A stretch of DNA of 33,328 bases from Anaerolineae bacterium (lineage in GTDB: Bacteria > Chloroflexota > Anaerolineae > S016-19), in the NCBI GenBank assembly GCA_015486235.1, contig WFSD01000023.1, forward strand, positions 1 through 33,328, read 5' to 3'. The notes beneath the pieces are model-generated. The model searched no databases. It was given only the letters and a program-made list of their open reading frames with translations, and was not told the origin of the DNA. Below are positions 1 to 8,134 of this stretch, in pieces. Each line of letters starts with the position of its first letter. The first letter of the stretch is position 1. The position numbers and the translations under genes were made by a program.

Positions 1-183
1 GTGCTGTACGGTGTGGAACGTCCGGCCCCTGGGCGCTGGAAGAAAGCGCCGGTGCTGCACGTTTTCGTCAAAGAGCGCAAGCCGGAAAAGCCGCCGGAAG
101 AAACGCTGGACGTGGGCCTGACCGATGCCGAGAGGCGGCGGGACGCGTTCGGGGAACCGATAATTCCGCCCTCGCTGGTATGA
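1..183 (+). CDS. Hypothetical protein, probably 5'-truncated by the window edge
   Basis: Open frame from base 1 to a TGA that overlaps the next ORF; no recognised motif. Confidence 0.4.
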   Translation: MLYGVERPAPGRWKKAPVLHVFVKERKPEKPPEETLDVGLTDAERRRDAFGEPIIPPSLV

Positions 184-194
184 GAGGTGGCAAA

Positions 195-575
195 ATGGCG
201 GAAAAGGTTACTACCAGGCAAAGAATAGCGATTCAAACATACCTTGAGACAGGAAGCGTTGCCTCTGCTGCGAAAGCGGCGGGGGTGACGCGCCAAACGT
301 TTCACAGGTGGCGGAAGCAGGAACGTTTCAAGTGGGCGCTTTCAGAGGCCGAGAAAGAAGCGCTAGAAAGCTTGAGCCGGGCGCTTGTCCGGTTAGGTGA
401 GAAAGCGACAGAGACGCTCGAAGACGCGATGGACGGGGCCGAGAAAGAGAGCACGAAGGTTCGGGCGGCTGATATCGTGCTTTCGAGGCTTTTGCAACTT
501 CGCGAGCTCGTGACGCTCGAAGAGCGGGTGGCCGAGCTTGAGAAGCGCCTGCAGGCGCGGAATCCAGAGGCGTAA
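195..575 (+). CDS. Phage-type HTH protein, terminase small subunit-like
   Basis: MAEKVTTRQRIAIQTYLETGSVASAAKAAGVTRQTFHRWRK: N-terminal HTH, then a helical/coiled-coil tail, as in phage HTH (phBC6A51-like)/terminase small subunit proteins. The ATG at 195 is preceded by a GAGAGGTGG-type SD. Confidence 0.55.
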   Translation: MAEKVTTRQRIAIQTYLETGSVASAAKAAGVTRQTFHRWRKQERFKWALSEAEKEALESLSRALVRLGEKATETLEDAMDGAEKESTKVRAADIVLSRLLQLRELVTLEERVAELEKRLQARNPEA

Positions 576-611
576 CGTCGGATAATAACGTCGTATAATA
601 ACGTCGCACAA
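573..611. repeat. Three tandem 13-bp units TAACGTCGNAYAA, with a fourth related unit at 687-699
   Basis: TAACGTCGGATAA / TAACGTCGTATAA / TAACGTCGCACAA read directly; TACGTCGTATAAA at 687-699. Confidence 0.85.
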
Positions 612-730
612 TGACCATTGGGCGACGTAAGAGGCCCGAAAACAGGCCCAAAACGGCCTTTTTGGGGGCCATTATCCGGCCTGAACTACGTCGTATAAAA
701 TTTCTACGAGCGAGAAAGAGGGGTAAAACG

Positions 731-955
731 ATGACAAAACTCAAACGCTATAGCACGCTTACTAAGCGTCTTGAAGTGCTCGAAGACGCACAGCGAGGCA
801 AGGATATTCTCGTTGTCTGGGCCGCCGGTGGGGTGGTGACGCTCCCCGGCGGGCGAGAGGTGCCGGAAGAAGAGTTTGACCGGCAATCCGAGCGGGACGG
901 CGTCAAGGTGGTGAAGCTGGCATGGGGTGAGGGATTTGACACAGAAGACTATTAG
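731..955 (+). CDS. Small hypothetical protein (74 aa), accessory/phage-like context
   Basis: ATG at 731 after a purine-rich GAGAAAGAGGGG SD; MTKLKRYSTLTKRLEVLEDAQRGKDILVVWAAGG... Confidence 0.5.
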   Translation: MTKLKRYSTLTKRLEVLEDAQRGKDILVVWAAGGVVTLPGGREVPEEEFDRQSERDGVKVVKLAWGEGFDTEDY

Positions 956-1072
956 GGGGTACAATAGCGCCGAAGACCAACTGACTCGGCAAAAACCGAG
1001 TCCGGGCAATTTACAGCGAGCTACTAGGGCTAGTAGCTGGTGATGCCAAAAATACTATATGTTGTGCTTTCT

Positions 1073-1146
1073 GCCGAGGTAGCTCAGCCTGGTAGAGCAC
1101 TTGACTGAAAATCAAGGTGTCCCCAGTTCAAATCTGGGCCTCGGCA
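1073..1146 (+). tRNA. tRNA-Phe (GAA)
   Basis: Acceptor GCCGAGG/CCTCGGC, D-arm AGCTCAGCCTGGTAGAGC, anticodon loop CTGAAAA, T-arm CCAGTTCAAATCTGG. Confidence 0.96.
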
Positions 1147-1155
1147 CTTCTCCGG

Positions 1156-1226
1156 TCGGGGATCGTCTAATGGCAGGACAAGGGACTTTGAATCCCTTTA
1201 TCCAGGTTCGAATCCTGGTCCCCGAG
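1156..1226 (+). tRNA. tRNA-Gln (TTG)
   Basis: Acceptor TCGGGGA/TCCCCGA, anticodon loop CTTTGAA, T-arm CCAGGTTCGAATCCTGG. Confidence 0.95.
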
Positions 1227-1263
1227 TCCGGGAGGAATGTTTGGAGAGTGAGGTTTTTTCTAT

Positions 1264-1337
1264 GGTGACCATAGCTCAATTGGCAGAGCATCTGGTTGTG
1301 GCCCAGAAGGTTGTGGGTTCAAGCCCCACTGGTCACC
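1264..1337 (+). tRNA. tRNA-His (GTG)
   Basis: Acceptor GTGACCA/TGGTCAC with G-1 and C73, anticodon loop TTGTGGC, T-arm GTGGGTTCAAGCCCCAC. Confidence 0.95.
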
Positions 1338-1403
1338 CTATTGCCTTCAGGCCTGGATTCCTTGCAAGGGGACGGGCTTCTTTCTTCATAGTGTGAGGGC
1401 CGT

Positions 1404-1913
1404 ATGAACAGCAGCGTCCTTCTCCTCAATGCAAGTTATGAGCCTCTGAGAGTGGTTTCTATCCGCAAAGCGGTTATCCTTCTCCTGAAAGAAAAGGCAG
1501 AAGTGGTGGAGGCTGCTGAGTCGGTCCTCCATTCTGGAAGCATGACTATACCACGCCCTCTCGTGATCAGGCTGGTTTACTACGTGCATATTCCTCATGG
1601 GCTGCACCTTCCTCTGACGAGGAGGACTGTACTGGCGCGCGATGGCTATACCTGCCAGTACTGTGGGGGACATTTCTCCAGAGAGGAATTAACCCTCGAC
1701 CATGTGATACCCAAGAGCCGCGGCGGTAAGACGGAGTGGACCAATGTGGTCACGGCGTGTAAGAAATGTAACCAGCGTAAGGGGAACAGAACGCCAAGAG
1801 AGGCCGGGATGACCCTTCTGAGAAAGCCTTTCGAACCAAAGTACATAGCTTTGGTGCTCCTGAGAGAAAGCAGGCCTCATCAGGTATGGGAGAAATACCT
1901 GAGGCATTGGTAG
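1404..1913 (+). CDS. HNH endonuclease family protein
   Basis: RDGYTCQYCGGHFSREELTLDHVIPKSRGGKTEWTNVVTACKKCNQRKGNRTPREAGM: classic HNH core with two CxxC pairs. Confidence 0.93.
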   Translation: MNSSVLLLNASYEPLRVVSIRKAVILLLKEKAEVVEAAESVLHSGSMTIPRPLVIRLVYYVHIPHGLHLPLTRRTVLARDGYTCQYCGGHFSREELTLDHVIPKSRGGKTEWTNVVTACKKCNQRKGNRTPREAGMTLLRKPFEPKYIALVLLRESRPHQVWEKYLRHW

Positions 1914-2028
1914 AAAGCTGATATAGTGCATTTCCGCAGGCCGGCTGTAAATTTGTGTTCCCGAAAGCACTCTCGGCGTTGAGATACGTGTATCCCGCGG
2001 GTGGTGGTTGCATTTTGGGGGTGTAGAG

Positions 2029-2868
2029 ATGTTCGAGCAGATTCTCGTTCCGGTTGATGGTTCGGATGATAGTTGGGCAGCACTGCAACAGGCTATTTGG
2101 GTAACCGGCCCCGATGCCGTGCTCCACGGTCTGTATGTGGTGGATGTCCGCTTGCTGGAGGGGCCGATAGCGCCTGCGCTGGCGTATGGCATAGGTCTGC
2201 CGTATGGAGATCCCAGCAGTATGCGCCTCACGATCGATCTTACAAAACGGCTGGAAGAGCGGGGACAGCAGGTACTGGATGAATTTTCTCGACGCTGTAA
2301 GGAGGCAGAACGCCATTGCAAGACGGAATTGGTGGAAGGTGTGATCAGCAAAAGCATTTGCGATGTGGCTGGCGACAAGGATTTGATCATAATGGGCAAG
2401 CGGGGCGAGGGCGCTCCCTGGGCTACAGTGCTCCTTGGTTCTACGTTCGAAGCGGTGATCAGGGCAGCGTCTGTGCCAGTGCTGGGTGTTCCGTCAATGC
2501 CTCGCGTGATCCGGCGGATCATGGTGGCCTACGACGGCAGCGATAAATCCAATGACGCTCTGACGATCGGCGGCGCATTCGCAGAAGCTTTGGGGGCCTC
2601 ACTCATGGTTATGACAGTGGCAGGGGGGGACGAAGCGCAGGAACGTCTCTCCGCGGCCCGCGATAAGCTGCCGGAAGGGGTCGAGGTTTCTTTCGTCAGC
2701 GCTGAGGGGCATACGGCAAGCGCCATCGTCGAGATGGCAGAAAGAGAGAAAATCGACTTGATCTCTATCGGCGCTTACAGCTATGGCAAGTTTCTGTCGT
2801 TTCTTTTCGGCAGCACCGTGGATCAGGTGGTGCGGAAAGCATCGTGCCCGGTGTTGGTCTGCCGATGA
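2029..2868 (+). CDS. Universal stress protein with two Usp domains
   Basis: MFEQILVPVDGSDDSW... and a second copy RRIMVAYDGSDKSNDAL...GSTVDQVVRKASCPVLVCR. Confidence 0.92.
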   Translation: MFEQILVPVDGSDDSWAALQQAIWVTGPDAVLHGLYVVDVRLLEGPIAPALAYGIGLPYGDPSSMRLTIDLTKRLEERGQQVLDEFSRRCKEAERHCKTELVEGVISKSICDVAGDKDLIIMGKRGEGAPWATVLLGSTFEAVIRAASVPVLGVPSMPRVIRRIMVAYDGSDKSNDALTIGGAFAEALGASLMVMTVAGGDEAQERLSAARDKLPEGVEVSFVSAEGHTASAIVEMAEREKIDLISIGAYSYGKFLSFLFGSTVDQVVRKASCPVLVCR

Positions 2869-3608
2869 TGGGCTTCCTGAAGCTATCGCTTGCAAAGTCT
2901 CTGTCGAAAAAATTTGTCTGGTTTCTGTTCTTGCTTCCGGCGTTAGCGTGCGGGCAACTTGTGCCAACCCCTACCCCGCCGCCACGCACGCCTACCCCGA
3001 CCCTACCTCCTACTCCTACGCTTCCGGCCGCTCCTATCTGGACGCCCACGGCAACGCCAGTACCACCTACACCAACGGCAGCGCCTACCCCAACCGCGTC
3101 TATTTGTGCAGGAAGCCAGGCCAGAGTGGCACTCTCTCAGATGCTTAACGTCAGAGAAAAGCCGGATGTAGACTCCCGCAGGATAGGGAAGCTGCCGCCC
3201 CGGGCTTGCGTCAAAGTCCTTGAAGGCCCCAGGGAGAGCAAAGGCTACACGTGGTGGAAAGTGGACGATCGCTTCGGACTTGTGGGATGGGTCGTGGAAG
3301 GAACCTCGGACGAGCGCTGGCTTATTCCTTGCGGCTTCCCAGGACCTACCCCGCGCCCCAGGACTGTCCGAGTCGGCCATTGGGCTGTCGTGGATACCAA
3401 AGGCGCCGAATGGCTCACCATGCGGTCCAGTCCAAGCAGAAAAGCGATGATCATGGCGAAACATCCGCCTGGGGACAGGCTCAGGATACTGGATGGGCCG
3501 ATCTGGCGTGAAGGCTACATCTGGTGGCTGAGTGAGGACAACCGTCATCGCGTCGGTTGGATCACATCGGGCGATGGCTCGGATACGTGGCTGTACGGCG
3601 AAGATTGA
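2865..3608 (+). CDS. Lipoprotein with a Pro/Thr-rich linker and two SH3-like repeats
   Basis: Lipobox LPALAC, TPTPPPRTPTPTLPPTPT linker, MLNVREKPDVDSRRIGKL...WWKVDDRFGLVGWV and LTMRSSPSRKAMIMAK...WWLSEDNRHRVGWI. ATGA overlap with the uspA-like gene. Confidence 0.8.
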   Translation: MMGFLKLSLAKSLSKKFVWFLFLLPALACGQLVPTPTPPPRTPTPTLPPTPTLPAAPIWTPTATPVPPTPTAAPTPTASICAGSQARVALSQMLNVREKPDVDSRRIGKLPPRACVKVLEGPRESKGYTWWKVDDRFGLVGWVVEGTSDERWLIPCGFPGPTPRPRTVRVGHWAVVDTKGAEWLTMRSSPSRKAMIMAKHPPGDRLRILDGPIWREGYIWWLSEDNRHRVGWITSGDGSDTWLYGED

Positions 3609-3699
3609 TGCAGGCGCTTTTGCATCTCTGAGGCTACCCCGAAGGAACCTCACCTCCTGAGCGCAATCTTGGACAATGCGTAGTTCTTCCTCTCCTCAA

Positions 3700-3728
3700 T
3701 TCTCAAAGAGGCAATTCTCTGGTATACT
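3700..3728 (+). promoter_or_regulatory. Putative sigma70-type promoter upstream of ccmE-nadK
   Basis: TTCTCA-N17-TATACT, followed at once by palindromes at 3730-3744 and 3761-3773. Confidence 0.4.
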
Positions 3729-3851
3729 TGCCTGGAATCCAGGCCTTGGCGGATCTGCGTGCACCTCAGGTGCGTGCTTTGTGGTGAAGTACCGATAATC
3801 CGTCGCCCTGTGGGGAGCCGGAATTTGGTAAAGATACAGGGGTAGATTTTT

Positions 3852-4313
3852 ATGGGAGATCGAGCACACGGTGATGCCTTCACGATACCAGAAATAAAAG
3901 AAGAGGGCGGCTCACGCCGGTGGAAATTTCTCATCGGCGGCCTGATGATCGTCGCTCTTGCAGTGTTCTTGGTGGTGAATGCTTTGGGGTCGTCAGGATC
4001 GTATTACCTGACGGTGAGCGAGCTGAAAAGCAGGGCTCCCACGCTCCAGCACCGTAACGTGCGTGTGGCTGGCAAAGTCATAGGCAACACTATCCGGTGG
4101 GATGCAGCTGACCTGGACCTGAGTTTTACCATCCAGGATGCTACAGGGAAACTCCTGGTACGCTACCATGGGCCTCGTCCGGATAATCTCAAAGATGGCG
4201 CCGATGCTGTGGTCGAGGGAAGGCTTGGCGACGACGGCATTTTCGTGGCAAATAACCTGTTGCTGAAATGTCCTTCTCGGTACGAATCGGAGTTGCAAAA
4301 ACAGAATGAGTGA
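3852..4313 (+). CDS. ccmE: CcmE-like cytochrome c maturation protein, CXXXY variant
   Basis: N-terminal TM helix, then YYLTVSELKSRAPTLQHRNVRVAGKVIGNTIRW...FTIQDATGKLLVRYHGPRPDNLKDGADAVVEGRLGDDGIFVANNLLLKCPSRYESE (CcmE OB-fold pattern). Confidence 0.87.
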   Translation: MGDRAHGDAFTIPEIKEEGGSRRWKFLIGGLMIVALAVFLVVNALGSSGSYYLTVSELKSRAPTLQHRNVRVAGKVIGNTIRWDAADLDLSFTIQDATGKLLVRYHGPRPDNLKDGADAVVEGRLGDDGIFVANNLLLKCPSRYESELQKQNE

Positions 4314-5157
4314 GAAACAGCGGATGCATCACGTGGGTATACTACACCATCCGCGGAAGCCTGAGTCGTTGCGTCTTGCGGCCGATATAGCGGCATTTCT
4401 GGAGGAACGAGGGGTCAGAGCCTGGCTTGGATCCGCATGGGACGAACCCTCGGTGTTGGCGGAAATAGCTGAGCTCGACTTGCTCATCTCCCTGGGAGGG
4501 GATGGCACCATTCTGCGAGCTGCCAGGATGGCTGCTCCCCATGGGGTTCCCATCGTGGGTGTGCGTATGGGGCGCATAGGCTTCCTCGCGGAAATAGACC
4601 CTGCTGATTGGGAATCGCCTCTTAGGAAGCTTATGGTGGGCGATTACTGGATGGAAAGCCGGATGATGCTCCAGACATACTTTCTCCACGATGGGGAGCG
4701 GAGTGAGCACACCTACGAAGCGCTGAATGACGTGGTGGTGAGCCGGGGAAGCCTGGCGCGCATAGTCCGGATACATGCTTACCTGGACGACGCCTACCTG
4801 ACCACCTATGCCGCCGACGGCCTGATCGTATCCACGGCAACCGGTTCCACAGGGTACTCCCTCGCGGTCGGCGGGCCGATACTGCCGCCGGAGCTCAAGA
4901 ATATTCTGCTCGTCCCGATCGCCGCTCATCTGAGCCTCAATCGGGCTGTCGTGCTCTCTCAGGGAACCCTGGTAAGGATGCAGGTGTTCAGCGACCACCA
5001 GATAATCCTGACCGTGGACGGACAGTTCGAGGTAGAGCTCCGTAGCGGTGATGAGGTGGTTGTAGGGGTTAGCCCCAACACGGCTAAGTTCCTGCGGGTG
5101 CAGAGACAGGATTATTTCTATCGGAACCTTATGGGGCGCCTGCGCTGGCAGGTGTGA
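4306..5157 (+). CDS. nadK: NAD kinase
   Basis: LLISLGGDGTILRAAR and DGLIVSTATGSTGYSLAVGGPI motifs. Confidence 0.95.
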   Translation: MSEKQRMHHVGILHHPRKPESLRLAADIAAFLEERGVRAWLGSAWDEPSVLAEIAELDLLISLGGDGTILRAARMAAPHGVPIVGVRMGRIGFLAEIDPADWESPLRKLMVGDYWMESRMMLQTYFLHDGERSEHTYEALNDVVVSRGSLARIVRIHAYLDDAYLTTYAADGLIVSTATGSTGYSLAVGGPILPPELKNILLVPIAAHLSLNRAVVLSQGTLVRMQVFSDHQIILTVDGQFEVELRSGDEVVVGVSPNTAKFLRVQRQDYFYRNLMGRLRWQV

Positions 5158-5348
5158 AATCAGAAAGTGATGTCCTGTCCTTCCATGACACAGCACCAGT
5201 CATCCCGAGTGCTGGCGGAATTGGCAAACCAGCGGGGCGTCACGCTTTCTATGAAAGCTCTTCTCGGCGGGATGGCGTTCGGATTGTAGCGGTTCGTCTG
5301 ACGGCTTCTACGCCTTGGAGTGCGAAATCTGTAGTATATCTTTAATGG

Positions 5349-5893
5349 GTAGGGAGATGTTACAGGTCGTTCTGTACATATTGCTGATTGTGGCGGCGGA
5401 CGTAGCAGCCGCCCGCTGGATAGTGCCGCTCCCGCTTGGATTGGCGGTGCCTGCGGGCGTGTTTTTCTTCTCGCCAATCTTCACACTGAGGGATAGCCTG
5501 CACGACCAGTATGGATGGAAGCGGGTTACGGGTTTTGTGTTCCTGAGTGCTGGGGTCTCGGCAACTATTGCTGTGCTCTCCGGAAACTCGCTTTTGGGAA
5601 GGGTTACGGCCGCCGGACTTGTGGCATACCTGGTGAGTGAGAACAGCGACACGCTGATCTATCAATTACTCCACAGGCACAGCTTCATGCGGAAGGTTCT
5701 GGCGAGCAATGCTGTGTCGACCCTTCTGGACAGCGGGATATTCATCACCATGGCATTCGGCCCGCTGTGGACGCTTATATTGGGGCAGTACATTGTCAAG
5801 ATGATACTTGCATGGTTGACGGGAGTGTATCTAAATGCAAGAAGAGAAAGAATCGATAGAAGGCTTGACCCTGCTGGGGCAGGGGGCAACTGA
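5349..5893 (+). CDS. VUT/YhhQ-like queuosine-precursor (preQ0) transporter
   Basis: Multi-TM protein with AADVAAARWIVPLPLGLAVPAGVFFFSPIFTLRDSLHDQYGWKR, upstream of and overlapping queF. Confidence 0.75.
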
Positions 5894-6281
5894 GCCAAAA
5901 CCTTACCTCGAAGCGTTCCCGAACCGTTACCCTGGGCGTCCGTACCTGGTAGTTCTGCACACTGACGAGTTCACGGCTGTTTGTCCCGTGACAGGGCAGC
6001 CAGACTTTGCAAAGATCACAATTCGCTACATCCCCGCGGAGAAAGTGGTGGAGAGCAAGTCTCTGAAGCTTTACCTCTGGTCTTTTCGGGACAAAGGTAT
6101 TTTCCACGAGCACGCGGTCAACCAGGTACTGGATGAGCTCTGGAGGGTGTGCGAACCCCTGTGGGCACAGGTAATCGGGCGGTTCAATGTAAGAGGTGGC
6201 ATAGGTATCGTGGTCACGGCGGAGAAAGGTGATCACGGGCTGGCAAAGCGGTTGTTGGAGACTTTTCCAGAATCGGAGTAG
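5835..6281 (+). CDS. queF: NADPH-dependent 7-cyano-7-deazaguanine reductase QueF
   Basis: EFTAVCPVTGQPDFAKITIRYIPAEKVVESKSLKLYLWSFRDKGIFHEHAVNQV. Confidence 0.93.
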   Translation: MQEEKESIEGLTLLGQGATEPKPYLEAFPNRYPGRPYLVVLHTDEFTAVCPVTGQPDFAKITIRYIPAEKVVESKSLKLYLWSFRDKGIFHEHAVNQVLDELWRVCEPLWAQVIGRFNVRGGIGIVVTAEKGDHGLAKRLLETFPESE

Positions 6282-6293
6282 TGGGGGAGATTC

Positions 6294-7553
6294 TTGGAAC
6301 ACCGGACGGAGATCGAACGTGTCTGGGACCTGGTGACCGGGGATTCGTTTCTGGCCGGCGCTTTGGCGACCTGGGGAGCTATGTGGCTCCTGTTCTCTCG
6401 ACTGAATGCTCTGGCACCCGGGGGATGGCCCTGGCGCCTGGCGCTGGCATGGGTGGTGCTATCCCTGAGCCTTCGCCTCGTGGACGAATCGGAACGCTCT
6501 TGGGCGCTCTGGCGCAGGCCAGAGTCTTTGCCGCCGTACCACCCATTTTCGAATTCTGAGCGTGCCACCCTTGCGACGTCCGGATCTCTGGAAAGCGCCT
6601 CTGGTCACGTCCTCGAGCGCCTGCTGCAGCATTTCTCGAGGGTCCGGCGGAGCGACCGGCAGGATGGTGTGGGTTTTTACGCCGATAGGTCATGGGTGGG
6701 CGTCATCGGCTGCCCGCTAATGTGCCTGGGCGCACTGGTGATCGTCCTGGGGAGCGTGATCGGCGCACGCTTCGATGTGGTCCCGACAATGGTGGAACTG
6801 ACACCTGCGCAGTCGGCTCGGGTGCCGGGACTGCCGATGACCGTGGTGCTGGATAACCTGAGTGGGGATCTCACGGCCGATGGCGTTCTCTCCGGTGCTG
6901 TGGCTACCGTTCACGTGAAGGCAAATGGCAGCGAAAGAGGTCGCTATCTCCTGAAAGCAGGGCATCCGGCGTTCCTTGGGCTGGATTGGGTGCATTTGGT
7001 CGGCGGCGGCGCTGCCATCGCCATCAGTGCCATAGGGACGGACGGGAGGCCAGTGCCGATCCAGGTTCCGGCGACCAGCAAGACGTCCGAAAGGGCCGTC
7101 GTTTTATTCCATAGCCCGCAGGAAGAGCACGATCTGGTGCTTCCGGATGCCCAGATCGCCCTCAGACTCGTGCTGTCTTCCCCCAGGGGGCCGATTGGCA
7201 AAGAGGGGTTCTTGGTCCAGGCATTTCGGCCCACGGCGCAGACCCCCATGCTCAGCGAGTATGTGAGCGAGGAGACGGATGTAAAAGTTGAAAGGGTGAA
7301 GCTGCATCTCACGCCTACGGCTTTCGCACGCATCCAGGCCAGCAGGCGAGCGAGCCTGTGGGTGTACATGCTCGGAGCACTGCTACTCTTGGTGGGTACG
7401 ATATGGCAATCCGTTTTCTATCCGCACAGGGTATGGGTCCGTGTCAGAACCAGGAGAGGAGGCGTCGCTATGGATATAGCTGTGGAGAGGTCTCCATTTG
7501 TGGCGCATCCACTCGAAGACGCTGTTGATTCTTTGACCGGAGAGGAAGCATGA
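6294..7553 (+). CDS. ResB-like cytochrome c biogenesis protein
   Basis: Paired N-terminal TM helices, a third TM, a large extracytoplasmic domain and a C-terminal TM (LWVYMLGALLLLVGTIWQSVFYPHRVWVRV), as in ResB; followed by a CcsA-like gene. TTG start. Confidence 0.65.
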   Translation: MEHRTEIERVWDLVTGDSFLAGALATWGAMWLLFSRLNALAPGGWPWRLALAWVVLSLSLRLVDESERSWALWRRPESLPPYHPFSNSERATLATSGSLESASGHVLERLLQHFSRVRRSDRQDGVGFYADRSWVGVIGCPLMCLGALVIVLGSVIGARFDVVPTMVELTPAQSARVPGLPMTVVLDNLSGDLTADGVLSGAVATVHVKANGSERGRYLLKAGHPAFLGLDWVHLVGGGAAIAISAIGTDGRPVPIQVPATSKTSERAVVLFHSPQEEHDLVLPDAQIALRLVLSSPRGPIGKEGFLVQAFRPTAQTPMLSEYVSEETDVKVERVKLHLTPTAFARIQASRRASLWVYMLGALLLLVGTIWQSVFYPHRVWVRVRTRRGGVAMDIAVERSPFVAHPLEDAVDSLTGEEA

Positions 7554-8119
7554 GCAGGTACTGGATATGGCTGGCGCTGGTGTTCATGTTGGCAGGAAGC
7601 GTTGCAGGCAGGAAACTCCGGTCCAGGGTGGTGTGGCCCGATGGGGACTCGTTGCCGATAGAGTGGATGATCGGCCCAGTTGCCTCGTGGGCTGCCATGG
7701 GGCTGGTCTCTCCCTACAATGGCGACCACCTCCAGTGGTTTTCCCTGGGAGTGTGGGGAATGGTCATGTTGGGTGCCGGGGCTTTGGAGGTGGGAAGTGC
7801 GGTGGTCTGGGGGCGAGTGGTAAGAGCGCGCAAAGGACAGAGGGTTTTGCCTCTGCCACATACCGCTGTGGTCATGGCTTGGAGCGGCACGGTAGGCTTA
7901 GGACTGTTGTCAGCAAGCTGGTTCGGCATGTTCTTGTGGAACCAGATGCTCAGTGGACGTCCTGTGGTGTACGGCTGGCCCCAAGTGTGGCTTGGCGTTC
8001 TGACAATCATGGCATGGATGTGGTTGATGTTCATGCGCCGCCATTTCCGCTGGAGCAGGTGGGTTGGGATGGTGGTTGGGGTGTGGATTTTGTTTGCTCC
8101 AATCGTGTTTGCCATGTGA
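7550..8119 (+). CDS. Polytopic membrane protein, divergent CcsA/HemX-like
   Basis: About six TM segments; GTVGLGLLSASWFGMFLWNQMLSGRPVVYGWPQVWLGVLTIMAWMWLMFMRRHFRWSRW resembles the C-terminal half of CcsA. ATGA overlap with the ResB-like gene. Confidence 0.45.
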   Translation: MSRYWIWLALVFMLAGSVAGRKLRSRVVWPDGDSLPIEWMIGPVASWAAMGLVSPYNGDHLQWFSLGVWGMVMLGAGALEVGSAVVWGRVVRARKGQRVLPLPHTAVVMAWSGTVGLGLLSASWFGMFLWNQMLSGRPVVYGWPQVWLGVLTIMAWMWLMFMRRHFRWSRWVGMVVGVWILFAPIVFAM

Positions 8120-8134
8120 TGTGTGCCCCTGGGA

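Noticed and set aside
996-1232. 11-bp exact repeat CCGAGTCCGGG at 996-1006 and 1222-1232 (tRNA-Gln 3' end) as a phage att pair
   Set aside because: The phage-like genes lie on the 5' side of the tRNAs, not downstream of the tRNA 3' end, and the repeat brackets only tRNA-Phe/Gln, so the geometry does not fit integration
1689-2522. 277-aa minus-strand ORF
   Set aside because: Antisense to the HNH and uspA-like genes; no motif
4342-5196. 284-aa minus-strand ORF
   Set aside because: Antisense shadow of nadK
5157-5348. preQ1 riboswitch upstream of the preQ0 transporter
   Set aside because: Looked for the preQ1-I hairpin plus A-rich tail pattern and did not find a convincing match
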